A DNA stretch of 64,000 bases, from the NCBI GenBank assembly GCA_027946555.1, contig JAPEVC010000032.1, positions 62,001 to 126,000 on the forward strand, written 5' to 3'. The notes beneath the pieces are model-generated. The model saw only the letters and a list, made by a program, of their open reading frames with translations. It did not search any database and was not told where the DNA came from. Of this stretch, positions 47,650 through 58,130 are shown one piece after another. The position numbers and the translations under genes were made by a program. This stretch comes from Gnomoniopsis sp. IMI 355080 (taxonomy: Eukaryota > Ascomycota > Sordariomycetes > Diaporthales > Gnomoniaceae). Each line of letters starts with the position of its first letter. Positions within the stretch are counted from its first letter, which is position 1.

Positions 47650-49144
47650 CTTTTATTTGATGCGCTGTAGGCGTGGAAGACTGGAGCAGCTGTGTCTCAA
47701 GTTTGTTGTTTCGTTGTTGTGCTGTGATGGTTGTGGTTTTTGGGTTGAGGGCAAGCTGGACAATTGGCTGGGAATTCAAATAATTGAGTGATCCAATTCG
47801 GCATATCAACAGAATTCTCATTGGCTTCGAGCTGATCAATTTTAGGTTCTTTGATATTAAGTCAACGTGGTAATTGTCGGGTGACTGCGTCTATGCAAAA
47901 ACCTCAATTGGTCAATTTTGCTATTCACAACAGACCTTCACGTCACTTGGCTGAACACATCACTCATTCCTTAGCATTCACCAGAGTTCATTTCAATTCT
48001 GAAAAGCAAACCAGAAGTGATCATGTAATTTTTTAGCGCCACAGCTTCGGAGCTGTAGTGGAACTTGTTTTCATGTCCCCCTTATTGGTTGGACGGTCCC
48101 TGGCCATAGGTGAATAGAAAACAAACACATCATCCTAGCCTAAGACTTCACTTGCCAATTATTAAGAGCACACGAGACGTTCCGCTCAGTAAGATTCGTT
48201 CTCGAGTTGGCTTGTAGCCCAATTAGTGGCTAGGCTACTAAAATTTGCCGAGAGTTTCGGGTCCCAACCACGGTGAAGCTATGTTACATAGGTAGGTGTG
48301 CGCTGGGAGAATGAAAGTAATGGCGGTTTGGGAACCTTGCGAAGAGAAGAACCTCTTCCATGACCAACCTGGAAACAAGCAAGTATGCCATTGGCATTTC
48401 CATGGCTTTGAGCACTCGGCACAGGCAGGCAGATGACCTTCTAGCGTCAGCACATACTACACTCTACATGCAAGACAGTGGCGACTAAAGCATGAGATCT
48501 TGGAAGAGATACCGCCCATTCCATATTCCTCATAGATCGAGGTGTTTGAAAGACACTTTTGCGACCTTTGACTTGGAGGTTTTTAGGGAGAGCCGTATTG
48601 CCGGACAGCCTCGCTCGACCGTGACCCTGAATATCTCATTTCTATTCTATGTTTGGTGTGGACTCTTGAAATCAGGACCTTGAATGATCTTTTTATTTAT
48701 TTATCGAAGGACATCGCACGTGTGTACGCAAGTTGCTCCATTGGGTTGACCTGGACCGTGGCAAAGGGGACCAAGTCGGTATCCAGTTGCGGATCGAAGG
48801 AGTAATATGGTGCTCGTGCATATGTTTCGCATTGATATAACAGCTCTGTGATTATACAATACTTCAGCTTCTTGAGTCAGGTAATCGATGAGATCAGCCT
48901 TTTGAGATTATGCATGTCAGCAAGTTGGATGGGACGGTGGCGCAGTTCGACGGTTGGCCATCGAGGAGACCTCAAGCTCAGCCTGTCAGCTGAAGGATCG
49001 ACCATTCAACAGTCTGTTGGCTTACCTCTCAAGATATAAGTTCCTTTCTTCTTACCAATCTCCTCTTGTTTCTTCCACGACTCGTCACCTCCGTTAGACG
49101 TGGAGATTACTGAGGCCTTTGAATTCACGAAAACAACAGACAAC
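47650..49144. other. Intergenic region upstream of the CVNH gene
   Basis: About 1.5 kb with divergent flanking genes. No coding frame beyond about 70 codons. The end, from about 49030, is C/T-rich and is likely the leader of the CVNH gene. Confidence 0.45.
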
Positions 49145-50113
49145 ATGCAGATTCCTCGCCAAGATGGCAGTCCGAGCCCCTACGCACAGGTAGGTGGTGA
49201 TCCGCTCAACGCGTCGCCCTACCCGCCCTACCAGCAAGGTCCATACGGCCAGCCGTCGCCATACGGACAGCCACAGTACGGCCAACCACAGTACGGCCAG
49301 CAAGGCTATCCGGAGTACGCACCGCCATCTCAGGCCAACTACGCACCATACAGTAGTCCCCCTCCTCCCGCAGGCTACCAATACGATCATCAGTCGCACG
49401 GCCAGTACGGATCACCTCCCCCAAATGGGCAGCAACCATACCAGCAGCAGACGGGGTCCTATCCGCCGGGCCCGCCGTCTCCATACCAATATAGCGGCCC
49501 AGCGGATAACAACTATCAAGGGCAGAACGTTCCGCCCGCCGAGGACCGCGGAGTGATGGGCATACTCGCTGGCGGGGCTACTGGGGCCTGGGCAGGTCAC
49601 AAGGTCAATCACGGCTTCCTTGGGGCCCTTGGGGGAGCCTTCGCGGGCCATAAACTCCAAGACGCCATTGGTGATCACAACAAGAAGAAGAAGCACAAGA
49701 AGTCACACTCGTCCTCATCATCTTCCTCCTCATCGTCCAGCTGTTCGTCACGCCATGGCTCACCGCCTCCTCAGAAGCACCATGCACCCCCAAAGTACGC
49801 CGGGAACTTCTCTGGCTCGGCGACGCAAATCACCCTGGACCAGGACTACGATCTGATTGCATCGTGTGGCAAGATTGATGGCTCGCGCAAGTTGAGCTCG
49901 ATTAGCCTGAATCGGTGCCTGACAAATTCGAATGGGCACTTCAATTGGAGCCACGAGGGTAATTTTGCGGCGTCAGCTAGGAATGTCCGGTTGGTGGATG
50001 GAGGCAAGGTTCTGGAGGCCGAGTTGAAGAACATTAGCGGCCATTGGGTGTGGGATAGGATTGTGCTGGACGAGAAGATTGGAAACAAAAATGGAGAGCT
50101 GGTGATGGTGTAG
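49145..50113 (+). CDS. CVNH-domain lectin-like protein with glycine zipper and Q/P/Y-rich N-terminus
   Basis: A single exon of 322 residues, starting at the ATG in caacATGcag (MQIPRQDG). Four parts are visible. Residues 1-130 are Pro/Gln/Tyr/Gly-rich with tandem YGQPQYGQP units, resembling a prion-like disordered segment. Residues 133-178 form a glycine zipper (GVMGILAGGATGAWAG and GFLGALGGAFAG). A Lys-rich patch and a run of about ten serines follow. The last 102 residues are a CyanoVirin-N homology domain, from NFSGSATQITL through CGKIDGSRKLSSISLNRCL to HWVWDRIVLDEKIGNKNGEL. CVNH domains in fungi bind mannose-type glycans. No signal peptide is present, so the protein is probably cytosolic or membrane-associated through the zipper; that is inference. 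Confidence 0.85.
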   Translation: MQIPRQDGSPSPYAQVGGDPLNASPYPPYQQGPYGQPSPYGQPQYGQPQYGQQGYPEYAPPSQANYAPYSSPPPPAGYQYDHQSHGQYGSPPPNGQQPYQQQTGSYPPGPPSPYQYSGPADNNYQGQNVPPAEDRGVMGILAGGATGAWAGHKVNHGFLGALGGAFAGHKLQDAIGDHNKKKKHKKSHSSSSSSSSSSSCSSRHGSPPPQKHHAPPKYAGNFSGSATQITLDQDYDLIASCGKIDGSRKLSSISLNRCLTNSNGHFNWSHEGNFAASARNVRLVDGGKVLEAELKNISGHWVWDRIVLDEKIGNKNGELVMV

Positions 50114-51134
50114 AATGCAAGTCTCCTAGAGATGGTAGTCCGTAACACTGCCCGAAGATAGTCTATAGAACAGATCGTCAAAGTCAAGTAATGCCTGATT
50201 GTGAATCTGTGCGCGTCCGCGGGAACGACTCGCAGCTCAACGAGAAGTCCATCACACAAATTCTGCAACCGCCAAAGCCCGAGCTCGACGTCGTCTCATT
50301 AAGATAAGCGTTGAGCTGTGGCACCGGAAGCTCCCGCAGACAGTGCAGCCTGTGAATGAAGCCGTCGTAACTTGTCAGTCACCAAAGTGAGTTGCTCTAA
50401 TCGTAGTGAGCCTTGAGATGTACAACAACACGGCTGGCCAGGAACGAGACCACCACTCTGAGTCCACCTGCACGCAAAGAAAGGTCCATCTTAATGGCTC
50501 ATGCCAACCCACCACTTCCAGCCCGCTGTCCAGGATCCAGGAGGCCGCAGGAATTTTTTTGGTGTTGGCATGCGGAACGATGTTGATGATGAGCCCAGTT
50601 TGAGGGCTGGAGTATCAAATGAGTTCTGTGCCCCACTTGAAAGCACTAGAGAGCGGCACATAGCAGGCCCAGTTGTAACTCAACAATGTCCGCTTTTCAT
50701 CAGTCGGGCACCCAGCGGTACGATCCTGAAGCTACCCGGGATGCAATTGTCTCCTAGATACAAGACCGTCTGGCCTTCATATAACGTGTGGTTCCAGGTC
50801 GTCTTGGTAAACTTCCGGATGGCTTGCCACTAGACAGTTCAGCCAAATCTGGATTCAAATTCGGCTGAATCCGAGATTCGATCGCCGGGCGTTCATTATC
50901 CACCTGACAGGATTGTATATGTACCTGCATGTCTCTGAAGTTGACAGTGTCCGTGTAAAAAACCTGAAGCAGTCTAGTCCGTCCTATGCATAGCCGCATG
51001 AAGAGTCCGAGAAGAAAGTTCTTCGAGCTTTCCCTGCGAAATCATGCATTTGCCTACACGCTGGATTCAGACCAATGCCATGAAGGATTGCAGTCCGTAT
51101 TTGACACAATTTGCAGGAGCCGCGAAAAGAAAGC

Positions 51135-51165
<31 letters not shown>

Positions 51166-51950
51166 TCATCTTCTCCTTAGGAAGGTTTAGAAAATCGGCC
51201 ACCCATCCTTGTATCCAGCAATTCGGATGCTGTCGGTAACGAACCCTGAAGATATTATGCGAGTTCCAAAAAATATTTGCCCGGCGGCGGATCACCCAAA
51301 GTATTGTTGGGTGGGGAGCAAACCATGGGCGTCATCGTCTCAAGTTCTGAAGCTGATATCGCTAGGCGCGGTAGCAGAAGTGGAGGCCTGGAGGGCTGCT
51401 TGGGTGCGCCAATGCAGCTAAAGTGGACTGGAGCAGGGGTTCACTCGTGGCGCTGGCGGAAAAGCCTAAATCGACGACATGACTTTGACAGCCGACCGCC
51501 CTGAACTATAGGGGTGACCCTGTAAACCCTGGACTGCTACTGCTCAGCAGGTGCTGGACCATCCCGAACTGCTTCCGAAGTTACATTGAGCGCTCCCACT
51601 CATACAATACTCCCCCCCCCTCCAGAAGTCTTCGTAGACGCAGCCGTTGTTCACATGTTCCTCCAGTGGCAATAGGACGAACACTACACACCCCTTCTAG
51701 ACCCGGTCAGCAGCAAATCAAGCAGCGACATCTGCATTTTTGCCATCGCGGTGATTCTTACAGCCCGAACAACCCATCCACCAATCATCCAGACCATCGA
51801 CTACCTATTTGGCCCCCGACGTTCTTTCGAGGCGAGAACTGCAGCAACCTCGCAAGAGCGGTGGCACAAGATGTCTTCTTCTCCTCAACCAGTCTATCCT
51901 CTCTAGAACACTTCTTCCCGCTGCCAGTCCGGCCTCCCTGCTGGCATGTG
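50114..51950. other. Intergenic region with an (AG)n microsatellite
   Basis: About 1.8 kb upstream of the large membrane-anchored protein gene. It holds (AG)n at 51139-51165 and a 9-base C run at about 51612-51620. The coding frame of the next gene is open upstream to 51666 but without an ATG before 51951, so an upstream exon cannot be excluded. Confidence 0.5.
51139..51165. repeat. (AG)n microsatellite
   Basis: About 13 consecutive AG dinucleotides, seen directly. Confidence 0.95.
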
Positions 51951-54900
51951 ATGACAGGCCCCGACATGACTGAACAAAATGCCAGTCCGCAGCAGCGCCC
52001 CCTTTTCCAGCCACGGGACCACCACCTCCTCACGCCATTCAGCTCCCGAGATCACGACCGAGGCCGAGACCGCCATGCTCCAGGCAGTCCAGACACTGGA
52101 GAGTCGAGTCGCTCCGACACTCTCATGAATAATAGTTCCTCGACCGCCGATGTGAACGTCGCCTATAGACCACATGAAGACGAGCACTCCGCTCACAATG
52201 ACTCTACCGGCGCCCCCCACTTCCATGCCGTGCCAGAAACTAAGAGGAGCTCCCATCACCACAAATCCAACAAGCACAAGTCGACCGGCGCTTTCCTCCT
52301 CACCGATGTCTTCGACGAGCCCGCCGGGGACGTCCTCTTGGGACGGAAGCAAAGACCACGCCGGATCGTTGACAAGGGCAAGGGCAAGAGCAAGGGGAAG
52401 GACTCGTCTATACTCCGTAGCGACGAACTCAAAGAACATACCAGACAGTCGGGAACTGGCTTAGGCCTGCCCCCGGATCTCAAAAAGGGGAACGGGCTTA
52501 CAGCACCGGGTACACCACCGCGTGCTTCAGGCGCAGGATCGGCCAGGAGGCCTGAGGATTTACTACAACCAAGCCCCGGAGCACCGTCTCCTGGCTCCTC
52601 AAATGCCTCGGCCGACATGGATTCAAATCAGATCGTGAGCATGGCGCTGAACCTGAGCGAGTCAAGGCGCCTCGCACAAAGGAGAATCGGCTCCCAAACG
52701 ATGCCTCCGAGGCTGGCTTCTCTTCCTTCAGACAATACTGTGGGGGGCACTTTGAGGCAACAATTGCAGCAACAGCGGACAGTTTCACGGACGATATCGC
52801 CAAGGCCGGATCGGGACGGTGCGCCAAGAGTCAGCTCCAGCGGGAAGGTGAACGGCAATGGCACGTTGCAGCCAGCGTTTGAACTCGCGGCAACCGACGG
52901 CAGCTATCGTTACAACTTCTCAAACTCAACTCTGACGCGGGCCCAGAAAGCAAAGGACTACATGGAGCTTCTCGCTCAGTACCGCCGGGCAATCGAATTG
53001 TTACCGCCACTAAAACCAAACTCATTATCTAAAGTCTCGACGAGCGAGTTGTCACCGTCTATGCCCATGAGTCTGGATACATTCAATGTGACAGGCCAAA
53101 TAGGACGCCCATACAATCCGTTGCAGTACATCAGGAACCGAAAGGTCAGAGCAAGAGAAAGAAAAACAATTGACGGCGAGAGCCAAGGCTTCGGCGACGT
53201 AAACCGTGTAACGGACTGGATTGACGACGTTGCAAAATGGGTTGCCACGCGTCAGATCAGGACCCCAGGTAGTCCAGCTCTGCCCCCTTTCTCCGGCGCA
53301 GATGTATTTTCCATGGAACATTCACCGCCTACCCAGATACCGAGAGCCGCGAATACCACTGTGAAGTCTAAAAGGCCAAGGAATGATTGGGTCATTGAGC
53401 CAGCAGACCTACTAGCGGATGTCTACTGGCTGGAGCAGGACGACCACAAAAGATTGGTTGAGAATCGCCATTGGCAACGTGTCTTCCCGCAGGATTCAGG
53501 TTTATACCGACCATTGTCACGGGCCACAGACGAACCATCGCCAGGAAAAATGCTAGCTCTTCCAGGTCACCCAACGGCGACATCCACCGTCGACCAAGCC
53601 CCTAGCAGTGCTCGCGGGAAGGCACGAGAAAAGTTGCGGGAAATCAGGGGTTTTCATCGTCACAACGGCTTGTCTCATGGAGACAAACACAATCATAGCC
53701 GCCTACGCGTACGCAGGGACTCGAGTTCGAGCTCCTCCAGCTCAGACAGTGAGGCACGGAGCCGGAGAGGCACATCCCGAGATAATGACAAAGACATTCT
53801 CGAGAAGCAGATGATAGAGATGATGGAAAGAGATGCGCGCGAAGCGCAGGAGCAGGACGCGAAGAACTCACCAGAGACAGAGTTGAAACAATTGAAGCCG
53901 CTCCCGTCAGACATAACCGCCGCACGCCCCCCTATGTCCATATCCGACTCTACAACACCCAGCCGACAGCCCAGTCACAGCGAATTCCACAACGGTGTAA
54001 TTGTGGTCGAAGACAAGACAACCTCTGGTAGATCGCGAACAGCTTCTCCCCAGCGCCCGAGCCGGGAGAGCTTGGATGTCCCTTCCTTCAGAGGAAGGAG
54101 AATGTCGATCGGTTCCGAGTCTTCTGTACCAAACTCCCCCGATTACCGAAGCTCGCGCCGGGATCATTACTTCGTTCCCGGTATAGGCGCGGACTTGTCG
54201 CCGGCATCTAGTAGAGCTGGGTCGCCATCAAGAAATCCACTGTCAAGAGTTAAGCAAATATTCCGCGACCGCAGTCGAGACCGAGTTACTGAGCGACATT
54301 ATGATGTGCACGGCGAGAAAGAAGGATTATTCGTCGACATGGTTGCCAACGCTACATCAAGATTATCCAGTACTCCTGATCTTGGACCTGACAGGGCACC
54401 ATCACAGTCAAGAACCAACTTGGTCGGGTCTGACTCCAAACTCGTTTCGCGGTCTACCGGTGACAGTCATAAATCCCACCGCAAGTCGAATAGCCTTCGC
54501 CTTGACCCTGGAGCCGGCCTGCGAAGTTTGTTTAAGGCACCTCGTATTGATAGCGTCCTGAAGTCTGGCGTTTCGAAAGTTAGTGATTTGTTTTGGAAGA
54601 AAGAATCCGAGGGAGAGGGTTCTGAATCTGCAACCTCGCTCTCTGACGATTCGGACGATGAAAGTCGCGGTGGCCGCAAACAGACAGACTCGCTATCTCC
54701 CACTCCCTCACTGGGAACCATTCCAATCCAGCCAAAGCAAGAGGGACACTATCTCGATGTCATGCCTGCTTTTGTCCCTGCTGCAGAATACAAAGGCAGG
54801 CACAGTCGTAATGTCTCCGAAGGCATGCCAGTCTCGAGGACGGCTAGTCGTCGGTCGGCCCGCTTTGAGCTGTTGAAACCACCACGCATCGATATTTCCG

Positions 54901-55790
54901 CGGCAACAGACCCACCTTCTGAACCGAATAAGGATCAGGTGCCCAGCGCCTCCGATATAGAAACACGGCTTAGCCATATCGAAGAAGGGTCTAGGCAGGG
55001 AGATATACAACCGGGAGTAATACCACGCTCTCAAGCTAGTCAACAAGTGTCAGCCGAGGATGTTAGGAACAGCCGCCACTTCTCAATTACAGGTCGAGAC
55101 TTGAGTTCACAGCGTGATGCAATTTCCAAGCATGAGATTGCCCGTCTACGAACGATGGTCTTGAGTTCCGGGGTCATGGCGATGGAGATGTCCCGACGAG
55201 CCAATCAACCGACCCTACTTACTGCGGACACTTCTCGTGATAACAACAATGTTCTTACTGCACTTGGTAACAAGGTGACTTGGCCCGAGATTGCCCAGCT
55301 AGTCCCGGCGGACCAGCGCCAGGAGCTCTTGGCCCAGGCTGTTTCCCAAGCCGACCTTTTTCCTATCACTGCTCACGTCCTCGGCACCGCAATTCACTCT
55401 TCACGCCAGCGCTGGCAATCTGAAGTGGAGTCCTTCAAGCAACATACCCGCACGGAGCTCATCAACGGACGGATTGAGCAATTACGACAGCGCGTTGGGC
55501 TCGACTTGACAGCAATGACGCGCACAGCAGCAGAGGAGGCGGATGAGGTCGGCGGCGACCTGGTTGACGGACAACGGCGCAAGGTGAAGGCCGTCGTGGA
55601 TGTCATCGACAAGCTGCTGCGCCGCCGCCGCCGGCGGTTTCGATGGGTGCGTCGCGCGGGCTGGCTGGTGCTCGAGTGGCTGCTCGTGGGATTCATGTGG
55701 TATGTATGGTTCGTAGTGATGATCGCACGGATCTTCCTTGGCGTAGGTAAAGGGATAGTGAGTAGCGTTAGGTGGTTATTGTGGTTGTGA
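51951..55790 (+). CDS. Large disordered protein with C-terminal membrane anchor, unknown function
   Basis: One exon of 1279 residues. The start is the first ATG in the open frame (MTGPDMTEQNASPQ); the 95 open codons before it lack ATG. Most of the N-terminal 330 residues are Ser/Pro/Arg-rich and disordered. A conserved-looking block near 325-480 contains LTRAQKAKDYMELLAQYRRA, RPYNPLQYIRNRKVRARERK and NDWVIEPADLLADVYWLEQ. Ser/Arg-rich sequence follows, including SSSSSSSDSEARSRRG. The last 250 residues are helical, and a basic cluster (LLRRRRRRFRWVRRAGW) precedes one or two hydrophobic segments reaching the end (about 1235-1279). This suggests a tail-anchored or hairpin membrane protein with a large cytosolic part. 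It looks conserved in filamentous fungi, but I cannot name it. Confidence 0.75.
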   Translation: MTGPDMTEQNASPQQRPLFQPRDHHLLTPFSSRDHDRGRDRHAPGSPDTGESSRSDTLMNNSSSTADVNVAYRPHEDEHSAHNDSTGAPHFHAVPETKRSSHHHKSNKHKSTGAFLLTDVFDEPAGDVLLGRKQRPRRIVDKGKGKSKGKDSSILRSDELKEHTRQSGTGLGLPPDLKKGNGLTAPGTPPRASGAGSARRPEDLLQPSPGAPSPGSSNASADMDSNQIVSMALNLSESRRLAQRRIGSQTMPPRLASLPSDNTVGGTLRQQLQQQRTVSRTISPRPDRDGAPRVSSSGKVNGNGTLQPAFELAATDGSYRYNFSNSTLTRAQKAKDYMELLAQYRRAIELLPPLKPNSLSKVSTSELSPSMPMSLDTFNVTGQIGRPYNPLQYIRNRKVRARERKTIDGESQGFGDVNRVTDWIDDVAKWVATRQIRTPGSPALPPFSGADVFSMEHSPPTQIPRAANTTVKSKRPRNDWVIEPADLLADVYWLEQDDHKRLVENRHWQRVFPQDSGLYRPLSRATDEPSPGKMLALPGHPTATSTVDQAPSSARGKAREKLREIRGFHRHNGLSHGDKHNHSRLRVRRDSSSSSSSSDSEARSRRGTSRDNDKDILEKQMIEMMERDAREAQEQDAKNSPETELKQLKPLPSDITAARPPMSISDSTTPSRQPSHSEFHNGVIVVEDKTTSGRSRTASPQRPSRESLDVPSFRGRRMSIGSESSVPNSPDYRSSRRDHYFVPGIGADLSPASSRAGSPSRNPLSRVKQIFRDRSRDRVTERHYDVHGEKEGLFVDMVANATSRLSSTPDLGPDRAPSQSRTNLVGSDSKLVSRSTGDSHKSHRKSNSLRLDPGAGLRSLFKAPRIDSVLKSGVSKVSDLFWKKESEGEGSESATSLSDDSDDESRGGRKQTDSLSPTPSLGTIPIQPKQEGHYLDVMPAFVPAAEYKGRHSRNVSEGMPVSRTASRRSARFELLKPPRIDISAATDPPSEPNKDQVPSASDIETRLSHIEEGSRQGDIQPGVIPRSQASQQVSAEDVRNSRHFSITGRDLSSQRDAISKHEIARLRTMVLSSGVMAMEMSRRANQPTLLTADTSRDNNNVLTALGNKVTWPEIAQLVPADQRQELLAQAVSQADLFPITAHVLGTAIHSSRQRWQSEVESFKQHTRTELINGRIEQLRQRVGLDLTAMTRTAAEEADEVGGDLVDGQRRKVKAVVDVIDKLLRRRRRRFRWVRRAGWLVLEWLLVGFMWYVWFVVMIARIFLGVGKGIVSSVRWLLWL

Positions 55791-58130
55791 GGGGCGACAG
55801 CGGTGCCTCAGTTTTCCTTCTTCCCTTTCTTTTGTATACATTGTCCTTGATGCTTTGGCATAGCCTGTGGAGTTGGCTGAGATTTAGGTTTTTCTTTTGT
55901 GGTCTTGCTTCACTATCATTACCGTCACTGGTTGCAAAGAATAGCATACAGACGGTTTGAGATTTCTTGGGATTCAATCTTTTGAATATGGAATTTCATG
56001 GACGGGCAGGTCGATACCCCTGAGAAACAAGGTCGTGTTCATCACATGCCTCTAGCATAAGTCTTGGTAATTCGTTAATCATTATTATTTGCGGTCTAAT
56101 CCTTTTTCTTATAGTTGGAATGATCCATCAATCTTGTGCAGATGAGGTTGGAACACTGGGTGTCTATGGTGGCCACCAGAGTAATGCCGAGCACGTTCGG
56201 GCAATGCGTGGGGAACAGTCCCATCCGACATGTGAACTTCTATCTTTTCCACTCTTCATCAATTTCAGTCCCGTTAACTAAATCTCAGATCTCGCCAGCC
56301 CTCTCGACCTTTCTCCTGGCTATTGTTTAGCAATATACGGACATTCCTTTGGGGAGGAGGAATAAGAAGGTATTTGAATGGGATCGTCATGGAACGATCC
56401 TAACCTCCACAGCCCCCTCTCAGCCTCTTGAATGAGGATGCTATGAGAGACTTATGATGGTACTCCTTGCGTGCCAAACAGTGTTTATCAGCACACTCCA
56501 CGACAACCTTGGAAAGAACGAGGCTACGCAACAATGACACCCTTCCAGACGCATTCCTCCGTCGCAATCTCGCATTCGTAGGTACTCTCCCATCGTGGTG
56601 ATCGAGAACAATGAATATATTCCTCAGGCCCACTGCTGAGGAATTGAGATTCTTCACGGGTTGACAAGTCGATGGGTAAAGAACACTTTGAACGGAATGA
56701 AGGTTTACAGAAGGTCTTCGCTATCTCGTGCGTTGGGAAGTAGGAAGTGGCGATAAAAGAGGCAGCGGCAGTGTTTACCTGAACTCAGTGAATTACCGCC
56801 ACATCTGGGAAGGGAATTCCAGCGTCTTCCATTCATCATCGATTCACAACACGAAATTCACAACACGAACAACTTCACAAAATACTTCGTTGACAAGCAA
56901 GGCTGGCAGTGAGTGCCGTCCTACATGGCCTGGGTATATAAGCCATTTTGACACAGGAACAACGCCAGTTCAGGGCCTATCGTCAACTAGTCTTTGCCTC
57001 AAACCTCGAACGATTCCCGGCTGCGACATCCGAGCACCTTGACGGCTTGATCGCCTGGCTGACCGGCGCGAGGGCTGGGATAACACCCAGGCAACGGGCA
57101 ATCCGGCACCAAGATCTTACATATCTGTCGACATATTGGTCCAATCGGTAGAGGCTCAGCTATAATGCTTTGCCGCAAAGCCACTTTGACGCATTAATTG
57201 TGAAAAGTCGTATGAGTATTTGAGCCTGACAATGTTGAGGAATGTCTGCTGGCTCACTCGACAGAATATGATGGTGTCCTGAGTCCGGACTAAAATAGGG
57301 CCAACTGTCAAGACAAATGAACGATAAGCCACAGACGATATCGACTTGCGATTCGTGAATATGCGAGCAAGGTCATTATTGCATTCAGCCATTGACGAAA
57401 TACATTCTTTCCAATGACGCCTCGGAGAGTTCACTCCATGCAAAGGAGGGCTGAGTCTGGACCTTGCCATATCTCAATCGGTCTAGTGTCTCACACCGTC
57501 GTCACCACTAGGCATTTGCATTTTGCATAGTGAAAATCGCATAGTCACCCACGTGGCAAACAAAATACTGTGTCTCACTCACCACAACCCTTCCGCCAGC
57601 CCTAATTAGGGTGGGACCCTGAACCTTGGGGTTACTATGGTATGAAGAACCACAATCCGCTAGCTCTATGAATGTTACACAGAGCACATTCTCGGTACAG
57701 TCTCGACTCTCCCACCACCTGACACAAGATACTGAATCATTAACGACTACAATACCCAATGTGATGTATGCCTGTTAGCGCCTATGAGACCAGCTCTGGT
57801 TGGTGGGAGACTAGTGGCTTCGACCACGTTGTGAACGTTACCAGCGTTGATATCTTGTCAATGTGAGCTCTGTTCGTGGTATAAGGCATGGCAATATGTG
57901 GAATGTGTGGAGACGGTGGAAGAAAACAAACAAGGGACTGACTGGCTCTCTGTGGTAGACTTATTAGATAGTAAAGAAATCAGTTTCGATGGGGACTTTG
58001 ATAGGTGCCTCATCCTATCTTCTTGAGAACATTTGAAGGGTTTCGAGGCCTCTACCATTTGTCACTCGTTCATCGTCGTTGTGGTTGACACTGCGCGCTG
58101 GGTCCTGGCTAACTGGAAGATCGCACGAAA
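55791..58130. other. 2.3 kb intergenic region
   Basis: This lies between two plus-strand genes. A TTG-initiated frame at 56948-57151 ending YLSTYWSNR looks protein-like, and a cag precedes its second codon, but I found no exon with an ATG to join to it. No other feature was seen. Confidence 0.4.

Noticed and set aside
48190..48275. tRNA-like stretch around gtagcccaattagtggc
   Set aside because: The putative T arm and acceptor do not pair.
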